Source: Panax quinquefolius (lineage: Eukaryota; Streptophyta; Magnoliopsida; Apiales; Araliaceae). From it: a stretch of 64,000 nt of DNA. The notes below the pieces were generated by a model, which was given only the letters and a program-made list of their open reading frames with translations, ran no database searches and had not been told where the DNA came from. Below, piece by piece: positions 24,392 to 37,600 of the stretch. The DNA lies in assembly GCA_020205615.1 (NCBI GenBank), contig CM035164.1, positions 124,599,537-124,663,536 of the forward strand, read 5' to 3'. The translations under genes were made by a program, and so were the position numbers. Numbering within the stretch: the first letter of the stretch is position 1; the number at the start of each line of letters is the position of its first letter.

Positions 24392-26065
24392 TTTATTTAA
24401 AAGATTTTGCTTTAAATATGGGCCGATTCGATTAAAGTAAATCAATCTGGACCGTTCATGAATTAGTTCTTATAAAATCCATTCTTCTATAAAAATAAGC
24501 TCATTCCTTCATTATTTTCTTATTTAATTCACCGAAACTCCGAGAGAGAAATTATAGAGAAACTATAGAAAAGTATTTCGCTACTTCCCTACTCTTATAT
24601 CCAGCTTTCTTTTACGGTAAGGATATTATTTGTTGTACTATATAAGGGTATTATTTCTTTTGTATTCATGAAGAGAATTTCGTTATTCCATTCTTTATTA
24701 TTTTGTTGGAATAACCAAAGATAATGCGACTACCCTATACTTGGTGACATTTTTCTATTATTCCGCCTTTATTATTATTACATTGGAATATCCTCGTCAT
24801 GCTTTTTTACGCTCGAATTGGTTCCGGTTTCTTTATTATTATTCTGTTGAAATATCACGTATATATCATGCGTTTTTACGCCGGACCGTTAAAATCTTTT
24901 TATTATTATTCGTTGGAACATCCCGCCGGTGCAATTTCACCGACCGTTCCATTATTTATTAATCTGTTAGAATAACTTTCTACGCCAAGCACCGCATGTG
25001 GTGATTTCTTTTGTTATTCCATTCGTTATTATACTCAGTTGGTTAAAGTTTTGACTTCTACACTCCATGAAATTAGTGGAATATCCTTGATATTTGCGCT
25101 TCATCCAGTATCTTTTCATGAAAATATTCTTCTGAGCATTCTTGAATTTTACTCTACAAAGAAGTATCATATTGACAATTTAGACCTTATTGGTTCCTAG
25201 ATAAATTAATTCTTGAACTTGTTTTATTGAATTCTTATATCATTGTCATCATCCTCATGTTTATATTATGTTGAAAGTCATCGGTGGCCTGTAGTGCATA
25301 GATGAACTTGATATGATTATGACTGAGGATTATTCAAGTATAATCATGGACCGTAATGTTACAAATGATGTGGTAAAAGTCCTTATTGGCCCGTAGTACA
25401 TTGATGGACGGTTGTTGGTATGATCATGACCATTAATGAATACACAAATATTCTTGTCTCCAGAAGGCATGGATAATTGTGGTCGTGATACTAAAGAATA
25501 TCCTGGTCAGTAGTGCAAGGGTGATTCGATGATGTGGATTATTTATTGTCGATTCAAAGTGATAAAAGTGATGAAAACCTTTTAAATCATAAAAGATAGT
25601 AGATTTTATCCTCAACTTGACTCTTTTAATGGATTGCTTGTTCCGCTGCAGTTAAACTTGATAATTATTATATTTTATCAGTTTAACATTGTTGAAGACT
25701 AACGATAAATTATTCTGCATTATCTTAGTCATAATATTTCTTATTGGGCTAGTTGAGCTCACCCTTTCTTTTACTGTTCTCTTTAGGAAATGAGAACGTA
25801 GCTGGGACTAGTCAGGGAACGGAGTGATGGTCCTAGATGATGCATTAGTAGTCCTCACTATTCTGTGAAATATTGTGATAATAATTGTAATGAGGACTCC
25901 ATTGAGTTTGTATACTCTCTAGATGACAATATTTGTATTCAAACTCACAACATATGTTTTGTCGTATTTTACACGACTGTTGTATAATTAAGTTGTATTT
26001 GAATTTTGTACCATGTATTTGGCAACTAAAGATGGGTGATGTATACCTATTTTGGGGGCGTCACA
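23581..26065 (+). repeat. LTR G (about 2.5 kb, 5' end truncated)
   Basis: Plus orientation, ending GGGGGCGTCACA at 26,065. The first 40 or so bases (TGTAAGACCCC...) are missing and a 24-base piece, ATTTTCTATAAATATCATTTTTG, is repeated twice at the start. The body at about 24,420-24,470 matches LTR A (the CTGGACCGTTCATGAATTAG stretch), so G belongs to the A subfamily. CTATAAAAATAAG at about 24,489 is a TATA candidate. A TA microsatellite is at 24,361-24,385. No PBS follows the end. Confidence 0.65.
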
Positions 26066-26648
26066 AATATTACCACAAATCATTTTATTTTTAATCAACA
26101 CATATTTAATCTTTCAACAATTATTCATCATTAATATTATAATTTGTCGTCTCAATTATTGATTTAATAATATAACATATTATATGTATGATCTTGTGAC
26201 AATAATTGAATCAATAATATAAGAGATATGATGCAACAATTACTGTAGCAATAATTGAGTATAACTGAGTGACTTCTCACGTAAGGATCAATAATCAATA
26301 CCGCGTGCTACTATGCAACCACGCGTAATACTGTACTTTTATTATCGGGTATTTCAACAGTTAACGGTAAAACTTCCGCCGTTATTTTTATAAAAAGATA
26401 ATTTTGTCATTTTCTAACTCCAACAATAATTCTGTTATGGGGTACACCAATGATTGTGTCGTCGTACGAATATTCTCCGACAAAAAGAATATTCCCCGAC
26501 CAAACGAATATTTTATAACAACTTGCTTACTTTGCAAAATTTATAAATATTACCCACAACTATAACATTATATCAAATCCATACCATAATATTCAAAAAT
26601 GATATTTAGAGAAAATTAATCTTTATTCATAAAAGTTGGGGTCTTACA
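26066..26648 (-). repeat. LTR F, 5'-terminal fragment (inverted)
   Basis: The minus strand starts TGTAAGACCCCAACTTTTAT at 26,648, a perfect family LTR start, and runs about 580 bases before plus-strand LTR G. With 23,037-23,580 it makes one interrupted minus-strand LTR whose middle (1 kb or more) is missing. Confidence 0.65.
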
Positions 26649-27883
26649 CCTGGTTCTGTTATTTATTATTCTGTTGGAACATCTTGTCTGTGCGTTTAAG
26701 CATGACCTGGTTCCGTTGTTTATTATTCTGTTGGAATATCCCATGCATGCGTTTACGCATGACCGGTTCCATTATTTATTATTCATTTGAATAACTCATG
26801 CATGCGGTCTATCATCGATACCGGTGATTTCTTTTGTTATTCCATTCTTTATTATACTCTCGGTTGGTTAACGTTTTGACTTCTATACTCCATGAAATTA
26901 GTGGAATATCCTCGATATTTGCGCTTCATCCAAAGATCTTTTCATGGAAATATTCTTCCGAGCATTCTTAAATTTTACTCCACAAAGAAGTATCATGTTG
27001 ACAATTTGGACGTTATTGGTTCCGAAAAAAATAATTCTTGAACTTGTTTTATTGAATTCTTATATCATTGTCATCATCCTCATGTTTATAATATGTTGAA
27101 AGTCATACGTGGTCTCAGAGTGCATAAATGGACTTGGTATGATTATGACCGAGGATTATTCGGTATAATCATGGACCGTAATGTTACAAATGATGTGGTA
27201 AAAGTCCTCCCGGTCAGAAGGCATTGATGGATAGTTGTTGGCATGATCATGACCATTGATGAATACACGAATATCCTCGCTCGTGAGTGCATGGATAATT
27301 TGTGGTCGTGATACTAATGAATATCCTGGCCGAAAAGTGTGGATGATGTGGTTTATTTATTGTCGAGTCTCGCGATAAAAGTGATGAAAACCTTTTAAAT
27401 CATAGAAGATAGTAGATTTTATTCTCTACTTGACTCTTCTAATGGATTGTTTGTTCCACCGCAGCTTAAACTTGATGTTTGTTATATTTTATCGGCTTAA
27501 CAATCTTGTTAAAGGCTAATGATAAATTATTCGCATTATCTTAGTCATAATATTTCTCATTGGGCTAGTTGAGCTCACCCTTTCTTTCACCGTTCTCTTC
27601 GTGAAATGAGAACGTAATGGACTAGTTAGTGGGAACGGAGTGACGGTCCTGTGATGATAGCATTAGTAGTCCTCACTATTCTGTTAAATAGTGTTACAAT
27701 AAATGTAATGAGGACTCTATTGAGTGTGGATATTGTCTAGATGATAATATTCTTATTAAAACTCTTAGATTATGTTTTGTCGTATTTTACACAACTGTTG
27801 TATAATAAAGTTGTATTTGATTTTTGTACCATGTATTTGGCGACTCAAGATGGGTGTTGTATACCTGTTTTGGGGGCGTCACA
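26649..27883 (+). repeat. 3' LTR of element C, right part
   Basis: Resumes in the U5 repeat zone (CTGTTGGAACATC, then CTGTTGGAATATC units) and continues to the terminal GGGGGCGTCACA at 27,883. The 5 bases after it (GTTGC) would be the right-hand target duplication of C. The matching left copy is out of the window. Confidence 0.65.
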
Positions 27884-28217
27884 GTTGCATTATCTTACCC
27901 ATGATATTGGTGGAGACCTTAAGGTCGGCCACATTTTGCCATACCCATCCTGTGGGGTTTTTCAGAGGCAATGTCGTTTTATTGTATGTGTGGTTGATGA
28001 CACATTTGAGATCGATTGACACATTTAGACGTCATGGGTACTGTTTTACTCATGAAATAGTCATGTTTTATTCCTTTCAGCCGGTAGAGTGTACAGATGC
28101 AACATCCTAGTTGGCTTTTCTGACAGTGATAGAGAATCCATTTGTTATCTTGCCTTCTTTAGGACTCAACTATGCTAATTTTTAACTGAAATTAAACACA
28201 CACACCTTATCTTAACT
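27884..28217. other. Unassigned sequence right of element C
   Basis: Less AT-rich than its surroundings and without LTR features. It contains TTTATTCCTTTCAG near 28,068, which looks like a splice acceptor, and short open frames of up to 112 codons on the plus strand. I recognise no protein. It could be an old gene fragment or plain intergenic DNA. Confidence 0.3.
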
Positions 28218-28835
28218 AAGGTTGTAAACGAGCCAAACTGTTCGGGCTCGACTCAAAAAAATACGAGTGAGACTCGGATTCGTTAATAATATGATCTAAA
28301 TCTGAGCATTAAAAATAGTTCGAATAAAAATATAAATAGAATTTAAGTAAGATTATACTCGACTCGTTTAAAATTCAATATATTCGAATTCTTGATTGTG
28401 ATTCGATACATACTCGATTGATACAGATTCGATTAGATGTTCGATACGTTCTCTTCTAATATATACAAATTTAAATCAAATTAAGATAATTAATTATTAT
28501 TTTGTTTTGTTTTTAATTTTAATTGTAATTTTATATTTGTAAAGTGTAATAGTAATATATTTTCTCATTTCTAAGTAAAATAACAAATTCAATTTATAAT
28601 TATATTTATTACAAAACTAGTTATTATGTGGAGACTCGAATTCGAGCTCGAATTTGAAGCTCGCGAGTAATTTGAATAAATATCTGAGTCGAGTCGGATC
28701 GAATTCGAGTAATAAATACTCGAGTCGAGTCGAATCCGAATAGAATTTTTCAAATACAATTCGAATTCGAGTACGAATTTATCATTTCGAGTCGAATTTG
28801 AGTAGCTATCTGCTTGCTTCGGTTCAATTCGTGCT
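28218..28835. mobile_element. hAT-like MITE rich in TCGA/GAGTCGA words
   Basis: Starts near AAGGTTGTAAACGAGCC, a worn form of the TAGGGGTG(T)AAAC end seen in the clearer element at 45,484. It is packed with GACTCG, GAGTCGA and TTCGAATTCGAG words. The right end is not clear and no target duplication was found. Confidence 0.4.
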
Positions 28836-28960
28836 AAAGATCTAACCTAGGACCTTAATCCATCAATTGAGCTAGAGTTTTGGTGTAACAAAAATGACAT
28901 ATTGCGAATATTTATGTCGACTTTTTAATTATCAGTTACGTGAATAAGTTTTAATATTCA

Positions 28961-29254
28961 CTCCGTCCCTTATTATTTTGACGTTTTAGAGTTTTTCTTT
29001 TGTCCTTAATTATTTGACGTTTGTTCAAATCTAGGAGAAGTAATGACAATTTTTCTAAAATTATCCCTCATTACTCTGCCTATTTTTTTGATGCTTTAAA
29101 CTTTTCCTCTTCTTATCTCAATAAAACTCTCCTTATTCCAACAAAAGATTTAATGGTATTATAGACAATTGAGTACTATATTTAATGATTTCCAATCATT
29201 ATATTAATTCTCGTGTCCAACTCTAAAACGTCAGATAATTAGGGACGGATGGAG
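28961..29254. mobile_element. Stowaway-like MITE
   Basis: Begins CTCCGTCCCTTATTATTTTGACG and ends with the inverted form CGTCAGATAATTAGGGACGGATGGAG, followed by TA. The CTCCGTCCC ends and TA target are typical of Stowaway (Tc1/mariner) MITEs. It has no coding capacity. Confidence 0.75.
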
Positions 29255-29300
29255 TAATATTTTTGTGGAAGATGTATGTAATAAGTGATGTACTATTATA

Positions 29301-29548
29301 CTCCCTCCGTCCCAGGATAAAAGTCTTGGTGGGATTTTCACGAATATTAAGAAGATGAATGAAATGACAAAATTGTTCATATTGTTGTAGGTGAGAGATT
29401 GACTTTTTTAGCTTTTTAATTCAAAATATTTAATGCTAAGGATATAATAAGAAAATTTGTGTAAAAGTTTGGTTATTAAAGGAAAGTAAACATTTAACAT
29501 TAGACTACCAAAATAGTAATAAGGACTTTTATCCTGGGATGGAGGTAG
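29301..29548. mobile_element. Stowaway MITE
   Basis: Terminal inverted repeats CTCCCTCCGTCCCAGGATAA and its counterpart TTATCCTGGGATGGAGGTAG, flanked on both sides by TA. It is 248 bases long with no coding frame, and lies 46 bases from the previous MITE. Confidence 0.85.
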
Positions 29549-29756
29549 TAATTAATACCAAGTTTCGTAATTGCAATTAGGCATAAATGTTTAGCAATAC
29601 ATATAAGGACTAATAATAAAAAATCATGTTTGAAGAAAAATCGTGTTATGTATTGTGATAAATTTACACCGAATTATAATTGTAACACTTATCCAATAAT
29701 TATAATTATAAAACTTATCAATTCATGAAATTATCATGAATTATAAGAAAACTCCA

Positions 29757-29783
29757 CCTATATATATATATATATATATATAG
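29757..29783. repeat. TA microsatellite
   Basis: An uninterrupted TA run of about 12 units. Confidence 0.9.
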
Positions 29784-30984
29784 ATATCTTTAATGAATTC
29801 CGTGCAAGACCGTATTTATATTTGCTAATTTATCTCAAATTTTGAACAACCCAGATAATTTATTGAGTGAGCGAAAAATTAAAAATCATTTACTATATTT
29901 TATTAAATATATTTTAATTTTTTATCAATAACATTTATTCACATAACCAATAATTAAAACGTCTACTTAACATTCATAATAGGATATACTTATCTCGTAA
30001 ACAAAATAAATGAAACAACGTGGCGTTTGTCTTATCATTTTCCTCATCGTTTTTATTTTGGACATACGTGAATTCAAATTCAGACAACTTCTATGAACTG
30101 ATTTTAATTCACAATAAATGCAGGATTTGATCAAATCATTAATTAAACGACTGGAACAAATAATTTAATATTTATTCCCTTTCAAAAATACAAATAAATA
30201 AACAAACAAATATATTACTCCATCCGTCTTGTATATAAAACAAAACAAAATAAATTTTCGAGTTCTACAAAGCTTAATAAATTAACGTATAACTTTTCAT
30301 TTTTAGCATTATTAAGTTTAGAATATTATATTTAGAATCAAGCTTTTATATCATTATATGTGCAAGTAAAATAAAATATGAATATCGTTGTAACAAATTT
30401 TGAAAACTAATTATTTTTTAAGAGGAGGTTAAATTGTTATGTTACACTATTTACTATGCATTTATATAACTTTATTCATTTCATCGTAGATTGACTATTA
30501 ATCTATAATACAACATTTTTGAATTAAAATTACTAAACTGCCACTTGATATAATTTTTTTTTAGAGAAATATAGTAATTAAAAAATATAAATAGAGAATG
30601 TGGTATTAATTTTTAGAGACATAAGGTTATATAAAAATTAAGGAGAAAAAATAATGTAAAATTTTAAAATAAAAAATTAAAAGATGAGAGGTTTTTTTTT
30701 TATATATTTTTTATAATAGTGTTTGACATATGGGTTGATCATTATTCATTTAATAGCTGTGTCTCGTGTTTTCGGCACTACATGGACGGTGTGATTTATT
30801 CCAAACTTTGGATGATTCAGATGATTTATTAGGGTGAGCGGAAAATTTAAAATCAATTGTATTTTATTATATAGATGTGCTTGTTCTTACTCTCTAAACA
30901 CACCAATAATTAGACCGTGTTACCCTTATCTTTGACCCGTCTGAACCACTTTTACTTGTCCAAACCCGCAAACCCAATTCATAG
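29784..30984. other. AT-rich intergenic DNA
   Basis: No gene is seen. Two diverged copies of a roughly 100-base stretch with GATGATTTATTAGGGTGAGCG-like sequence occur at about 29,850 and 30,815. A half MITE end (TTACTCCATCCGTCTTGTATA) is at 30,213. Confidence 0.5.
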
Positions 30985-31355
30985 GATGTTTGATAAAAAT
31001 TGAATGAATCTAAATATGAATTTGAATGAGTTGAATGTGAATAAAAAAAATTGTTTGATAATTGACATGTCTGAAATATCTGAATAACATATTTTTATTA
31101 TTTTACTCCTTTAAAAAAATTTAAAATTCTTATAAATATATTTAATATTACTTAATATAATAGTTAATATTATAAAAAAAAACTTCATCCGGCCATCATT
31201 TAGCCTGTTAATCCAAAAAAATGACACTAAATCATTCAGTCCAAATCGTGTGAATGACTGATTGATTCAATTATTCAAACGATTTTTTTTCTTCAAAATA
31301 AACGCACTTAATGATTGTCTGATTCAGCCATTCCGACCTAAACAAACAACCCCTA
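30985..31355. mobile_element. Possible MITE with GGRTGTTTG ends
   Basis: The left end (GGATGTTTGATAAA) and right end (CCTAAACAAACAACCCC) are roughly inverted. Alternating GAATGA/TCATTC words occur inside. This resembles the common Harbinger/hAT MITE style. No clear target duplication was found, so the class is open. Confidence 0.35.
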
Positions 31356-31613
31356 AACCCACTATTAATACAAGTGTTTTATTTATTGTTTTTCTTTTCA
31401 GTAATTAAAGTGTAATTTTTGAAAAAAGTTGAGGCTTTTTTTGCATTTCGAAAAATGTACCAACGAAAAGCCCAAACACCAGAATCCAAACTAAAACCCT
31501 GGCTCAACTGAGAACCTAATCAATTTTCGCGCTTTTCACTCTCCTCCATCGGCGGCTTAAACCCCTTCATTCTCCGATTATCAACTTTCTCTCGCATCAA
31601 GCTTGGTAAAAAA

Positions 31614-34600
31614 ATGTCAGAACCATTAACAATGGAAGACGAAGAAATTGAGGCGAACAAACTCAAAAAGGGCAAATCAAAGACTCCAAGAAAGGTAAAA
31701 AACGATACCGACCTTGCCTCGAATAACAGGCTTCTGAAGGGAATCATATTATCTGCGACCAAGCCGTCGTATACCTTACAGCGAGGCAGAGGTACTTCAA
31801 ATACCGAATTCGATAGCTTGCGGTGGTTAAATCGCATTAGACTCAGATGCCTTTTGCGGAAACTTATGCGTAGGCACAATTGGGATGAGGCTAGTGGTGT
31901 TTTGAGTGTACTTTTAAATGGGACTTGCAAAGATAAGTCTGTTTCCAAGAATCGAACCAAGTATTTGGTACGAATATTATCACATTGTTAATTTTCTTTA
32001 ACATGTTTTGTAATTTTTAACTTTTTGAGCTGCTGTTATATTTATTCATTTTTTTGATATTTATTTGGTGTTGTATTGGCTAATCACTGACCCCTAAATC
32101 ATTTTCAAATTATTAATGCTCTCCTGTGATTTTTTGAAGGGCTTGCATCTTCATTTGTTTAATGATTTGAACTGTATAGGTTTTGAGATAAATTTGGTAA
32201 TACCTGCCCTCTTAAGTACATGTTATTGAGTAGATATATTTGGTAACTGGATAAAGAAAAGATAGAATCACTTATTTTTAGAGTACTTTACAACTTGAGC
32301 ATTTGCATTGAAATTTTGAGGTTTAAATAAATTTGACAGATGATTTACACTGAAATTTTGAGCTACAGAAAATTCTGGCAAATGGGTCGGAGGACCTCGC
32401 CATTTGGATCTATATATGTACTGATTTACAGTGGGCATGATAAAGTTTATGATGTTGGATTGATTACTGGGTACTGATGGTGCACAAGCATTCTTTATCT
32501 GTGTTGCAACGTGTTTTCTTTAGTCCTTTAACTGGTTTTGGGAAAGATAATACTCGTGCATTTTATATATACACAAACGTTTCTGGCCCCAAAACAAAAA
32601 ATTGTGTGTGTATTCATGGTACAAACTAAAGCAAAAACTTGCAAAGATGCTAGGAGATTGTAAGGGAAAGGAAAAAATCTGGATTTTCATACTCGTAATT
32701 TCCTACTTTAAATTGAAGAATGCAATCCTTTTACACAGTAGAAATGAAGATGGGTTGTTTGCCTTCATTTTTATTATTTCTGTAATTAGTTCTCTTTGAT
32801 AAGTCAAAAAATGCACTATTAACTTAAATATACATAATTAAGTGGTGTGTGCTCCCCCCACAGTTCATATGCATATGATATTATGTACTATTAGCACACT
32901 TAATATCTATTCTTATGTAATATATATCCAAAATATTGTAGGCTACTATGGAGCTTTTGAAGCACAATAAAGGTAAATCTATAAATCCGAAGAAATTCCA
33001 GCATGTCTTCGAAACATGGATGAAAAAGATTGGAACAACAAGAGGTTGGCAGACAAAGGTATAATTCGAAGAATCATTCTTGTGCAAGACATAATTAGAT
33101 GTATTTTGTTTAAATGCTCAGGTTATTTTTATGATGTATCCCTCAATAACTTGTTTATTATGCTTCTGATTTACATTTTCTAAACAATAATCCTGATTTG
33201 CATTCTTTGAGATTTGGGTAAAGCATTAAACATTTTTTCTTGTTATGGCAAAATGATAGGTCTATGGACCTTCAATTTAAAATTGAAGGACAGTGATAAG
33301 TTACCTAATGGAAAAACAGTGAAAAAATGTTTAATGTGAAAACAGTTTACATTATGCCCTTGCGTTTCAGAAGAAAAAATCCCCCTTTTTTTTCATTTTA
33401 TATGCCAGGGCATAAATTAAAACGTAATAATGTAATGGTGCTACTAAGAATTTTGATAACATATTGGTGAAGGAAGTGGGCTATTAATTTTATGCATAAA
33501 AACTAATTCAATAGGAAAGCCATGTCGCTATTGGTTTGGATGTGCCTTTTTTATTATTATCCTTTGCTCATTGTGGACCAAAATATTTTGATATCTGTCT
33601 CATATGGAGTACTATTAGCATGAATGGGATATTGCCAATTATTGGAAAAAAATGAATGGGATATTGCTATATCAATTTTTTCTAGTTCCTTGCATGGAAG
33701 TACATTGGACTACTATTTTTCAGTCAACTACTGAAAATAGTTATATTTTCTTTATATGTATACGAAAATTGGTCATTTTTGGCAATCTGAAGCTAGTATT
33801 GTTATTTTTTAAAGAAAAGTTTTAAATTGACATATTGGACATACTTAAACCCTCATTGAACATGGAAAAAGAAGTTTTTTAGATGACATTTACGTAAATA
33901 AGTAAAATATAATAACATAAACGAAATGGAAGCATGAAGAGCTACATATGCAAAAACATGTATGTACACTTAAGTACTCTAGATGCAAAGTCACAGACAA
34001 CAACATTAACTTGTGTTGGCAAATGGTTACCCTGACAGGTTGATAAAACATGCTAAATTAGTCTTGGTAGAGGCCCGTGCCAAAAGGGTTAATATGGTTA
34101 TGCACCTTTACTGAAAAATTAAAGTGTTGAGTATATTCTTAAACCTTCTAATCACGTGGCAGGATAGATTTTTGGTTCAGTTGGAGTTCATCATCTTTTG
34201 TCTTACCCATGGGAACATTGAAGATGCATGTCAGGCTGTTATATGGTATGGTTGGTATCCTTGCTTCCTATTTCCTGAATGTATAAACCATTTTCATAAT
34301 TTTATACTTGGCAACTTCTTTACTGAAATTGCATGTCTTATTATTAAATTTTTTTTTGCTTGTTTTTAAAATTTTTGTTTTTTCCAACTAAGTAAGAAAG
34401 CAAAGGACCTAAACGATGAAGATTGAGGTTTCAATGTATATTTGGTACCTTTTCTTTGATACTCCCTCCGTTCCACAAAAAAAATAATCCCATTTGCAAG
34501 ATTTGCAAATATTAAGGTTGTTATTTTTGTTCCATGTTTACCCTTAAAAATAATAAGTTGTTAGTTTAGTAGCAATGATATGATAAATAGAATTATAATG

Positions 34601-37600
34601 GCAAACTTGAGGAAATTGTGTCACACTGTCATTCTATACTACTGCTATCAAGAAAAAGAGAACTCTTTTTGTGAAACAAGTTTTTGGGGACAAATTTCAC
34701 TCTTTTTGTGGAACAAAGGGGTATATATTTTAAACCTTTTGAAGGAGTGACGTTTCTGGCCAGTAAATGTTAGAAACCTTTTTGAGTACTAGTGTGTAGG
34801 ACAAGTTAGTATATGAAAATTTGATGGTTTATGCCCTGACTGATTGAAATGCTCTTTCTATCAGCCTCGTGCAAGAACGTGAATTTAGGACCGACCCTAT
34901 TTCAAATTTGGTTGTAGGCTTGACATTTTGTCGGGAGTGGTATACTGCAATCCGGAAGGAGTTCCCAGATATAGACTTTGGTGGGTTTTATACACCTAAT
35001 CAATCAGAGATGTTGGAATCCAGATTTGACATGTCAATTGAGAACTCTAAGGGTTATGTTGCAGACGATGTTGAAGAAGCTAATTACCCAATTCGACGTG
35101 ATTCAAATACCTCCGTCAGGATTGACAAAGAAATAGGATCGGAAGAAGTTGTAAATCAGCATCGACAAGTATCCATGGATGCTGACCAGCAGAGAAAAAC
35201 TCCCCACCAAATTTATGAGCCTCAAGGTTTTTATGTTTCTGCTGAAACTGATGGACGTGAAGAGCCTTCTGTTTCCGGGAATGTTTCCATTTTCTATGCT
35301 CATGGTGAGATTTGCAATTACATTACATTCTCTTATAATATTTGTTGCTCTAAAGAGATTCTAGAATTCTCATTAGCATGAGTAATTCACAAATGATATA
35401 GTTTATAATACTCTTTTATCTTTCATTTAAGTTGTTCTTCCTATGATTTTTGATCTAGGGTGAGGACAATGTCAAGTTGTTTGTGATTTAAGTTCTTACT
35501 TCATCTGTTGTGTCATAAAAATACGTGAGTTGCACATATCTTTATACAATGTCAAGGTTAGTGGCATAGCTGTAAGTGGGTAGTTCATTCCATGTATATT
35601 GAAATGAAATGTGAAGGTAATTAGTTAAAAATAGCTTGCATGTCAGTTTTTGCTAATGTAAGCTTTAGTGGTTCTCTGTATAGTGATGTAACGGAGTGTA
35701 GGAATATAATGTTTGAAAATTTTAATTAGAAGGTCACAGTTGTGGCTCTTATTCTTTCTCCTTATTTACGCTTGATTTCATCACCCTAATTCTTCTACCT
35801 TCTTCTCTTATCTTTTTGCAAGCAATCCTCTCCAAGTCAGGCCATAGAAGGGTCCTTATGTGTACCACAAAAATGCAGGACACTTGCCCTGCAAAAAATT
35901 TCATTTTCAAGTTTCATCCGTAAAGGAAAAACAAATTATTATTTGTTATATGTTCTATAACACACCATTGAGCGACTAGTCTATTTATTAAATATTTGAC
36001 GCTACACCTGTTCTTTAAGCATTTTATACCTCGAACTTTTCTACATTCTGGGAGGTGAACCCCAATAAAAAATGTTTTGAGACATTAATTCTTAAGTATA
36101 TCTATCTCTATAACTAAAACTTGCCTGTGAATTCAGTTTTCAATTTTGACCGGAATTGGCCATGTTTGTTATGCATGTCACGAGTACCATCGGAGATGGC
36201 AGCGATAGCAAGGGCAAATTGAGAATCAAAGAAGCAATAGGGACCTTGAGAAGTAGCAACCGCCACAAGAGAGACCACCATCACCAGAGACCTGGTAGAA
36301 GCCTGCCGAGCGGCTATCGCCCCCTAATGATTGTGCTATGGGAAAACAACTTTTGCAGTTGAGGTTGCAAAGTTTGTTCAAGAAATCAGTCTCTGACCCA
36401 AAGACAACATATCTATTATCTGGCTGGAGAGGCCTTCCTAGCTGAGGCCAAATTCCTTTTCCTTGATCGAGTCAGACCTACTAGTCCTCGCCCCTAGGCT
36501 TTAGATAAATCGTTACCAAATTATCAGTGAACGACATGGATGGGAACACTGTTGCAGAGTATTGTGGCCGGACTGGTGCTTGTAAGAACAATTCTTTTAA
36601 CTAAACTTGAATGTTTGGTCCACTTGGCCAGGCAATAACAAGATTATGGATGGTGCTTGGGTGCTACTGGAAATTAAATAAAAAACTTTTGAATAGTGCT
36701 TTGGGTACTGTTGGAAGTTAACCATTTGTTTCACAATTGAAGTCATTGGCGCCACCATTATTGCTGTTGTTGCAGGGCAACGATGGTAGCTATGGTTTTA
36801 AAAGATGATAAAGAAGGTGTGATTGGAATTCTCAAAATCGCCCTCCATTGATCGACATACCTTACCCACGTGACTAATTCCTGTCAAAATTGAAATTGGT
36901 TTCGCTTGAAAGTTTAGTTCCTGAAATTGATATCGTTTAGGGTTTATTGTCTCGAACATTCTTTGTTGGGTTCACCTTCTAAAGCGTAGGAAAAGGTCTG
37001 GTTCAAAAATGCTTTTAAGTTGTTCAAAAATGCTAAATTGTGTGACTTTGAAATGCTCGTGAGGGATGCAACACCTTATAAGATATATTCGAGTTTCATA
37101 ATCTATTTTGTAGATTTATCTCCTTGTATTCAAGGACATACAAAGTTAGTCCTTATCATAAGCGGGTTTTCTGAAAGCTGATAACTTGTTTTTTTAGGGT
37201 AAACTACAATGACACCCCCTCTAAACAACCATAATAACATTCACCTCCCGTCTAGCTTTTAAGTAACAATTAGTATTTTGTAAGTTTTTAGGGTTGACCA
37301 AATAGATGAGTTACACAATTAACCTTGTATGTTATCAAATTATAATTCAAGAATAATATATATTTTTCCAATGACAAAATTAACCTATTATAATACAATA
37401 CATTTTAATTATAATTTTGTTTGTAATTAACATCTCATTCAAATTGTTGGTAACTTATAAAAATAATAATTTAGCTGAATTAATACATATTTTGGGTAAA
37501 TGGTACACATATTAAGAATTTTAAATTAAAGTATTAATGGAGTTGTTGTAATTAGATTGAGTTGGGTATGTTGATAGATTAGTTTTTGGTGTTTAACAAC

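Larger units (their letters stand above)
18491..27883 (+). mobile_element. Ty3/gypsy chromovirus C, 3' half with LTR
   Basis: Plus-strand element showing reverse transcriptase, RNase H, integrase and a C-terminal chromodomain, then PPT and a long 3' LTR. The left end at 18,491 starts in mid-pol, just before reverse transcriptase, where the copia D LTR sits. LTR, gag and protease should lie left of the window. The chromodomain and LTR length above 2 kb suggest a Tekay/Del-like chromovirus (inference). The LTR itself is split by other LTRs (23,037-26,648). It ends GGGGGCGTCACA at 27,883. Confidence 0.75.

Noticed and set aside
28840..28905. tRNA-like CTCAATTGATGGATTAAGGTCC stretch (minus strand)
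   Set aside because: Resembles tRNA-derived SINE boxes but no A-run, ends or cloverleaf could be built.
31520..31960. 146-codon minus-strand frame
   Set aside because: It is the antisense shadow of exon 1 of the TAF1A-like gene, whose splice phases and homology support the plus strand.
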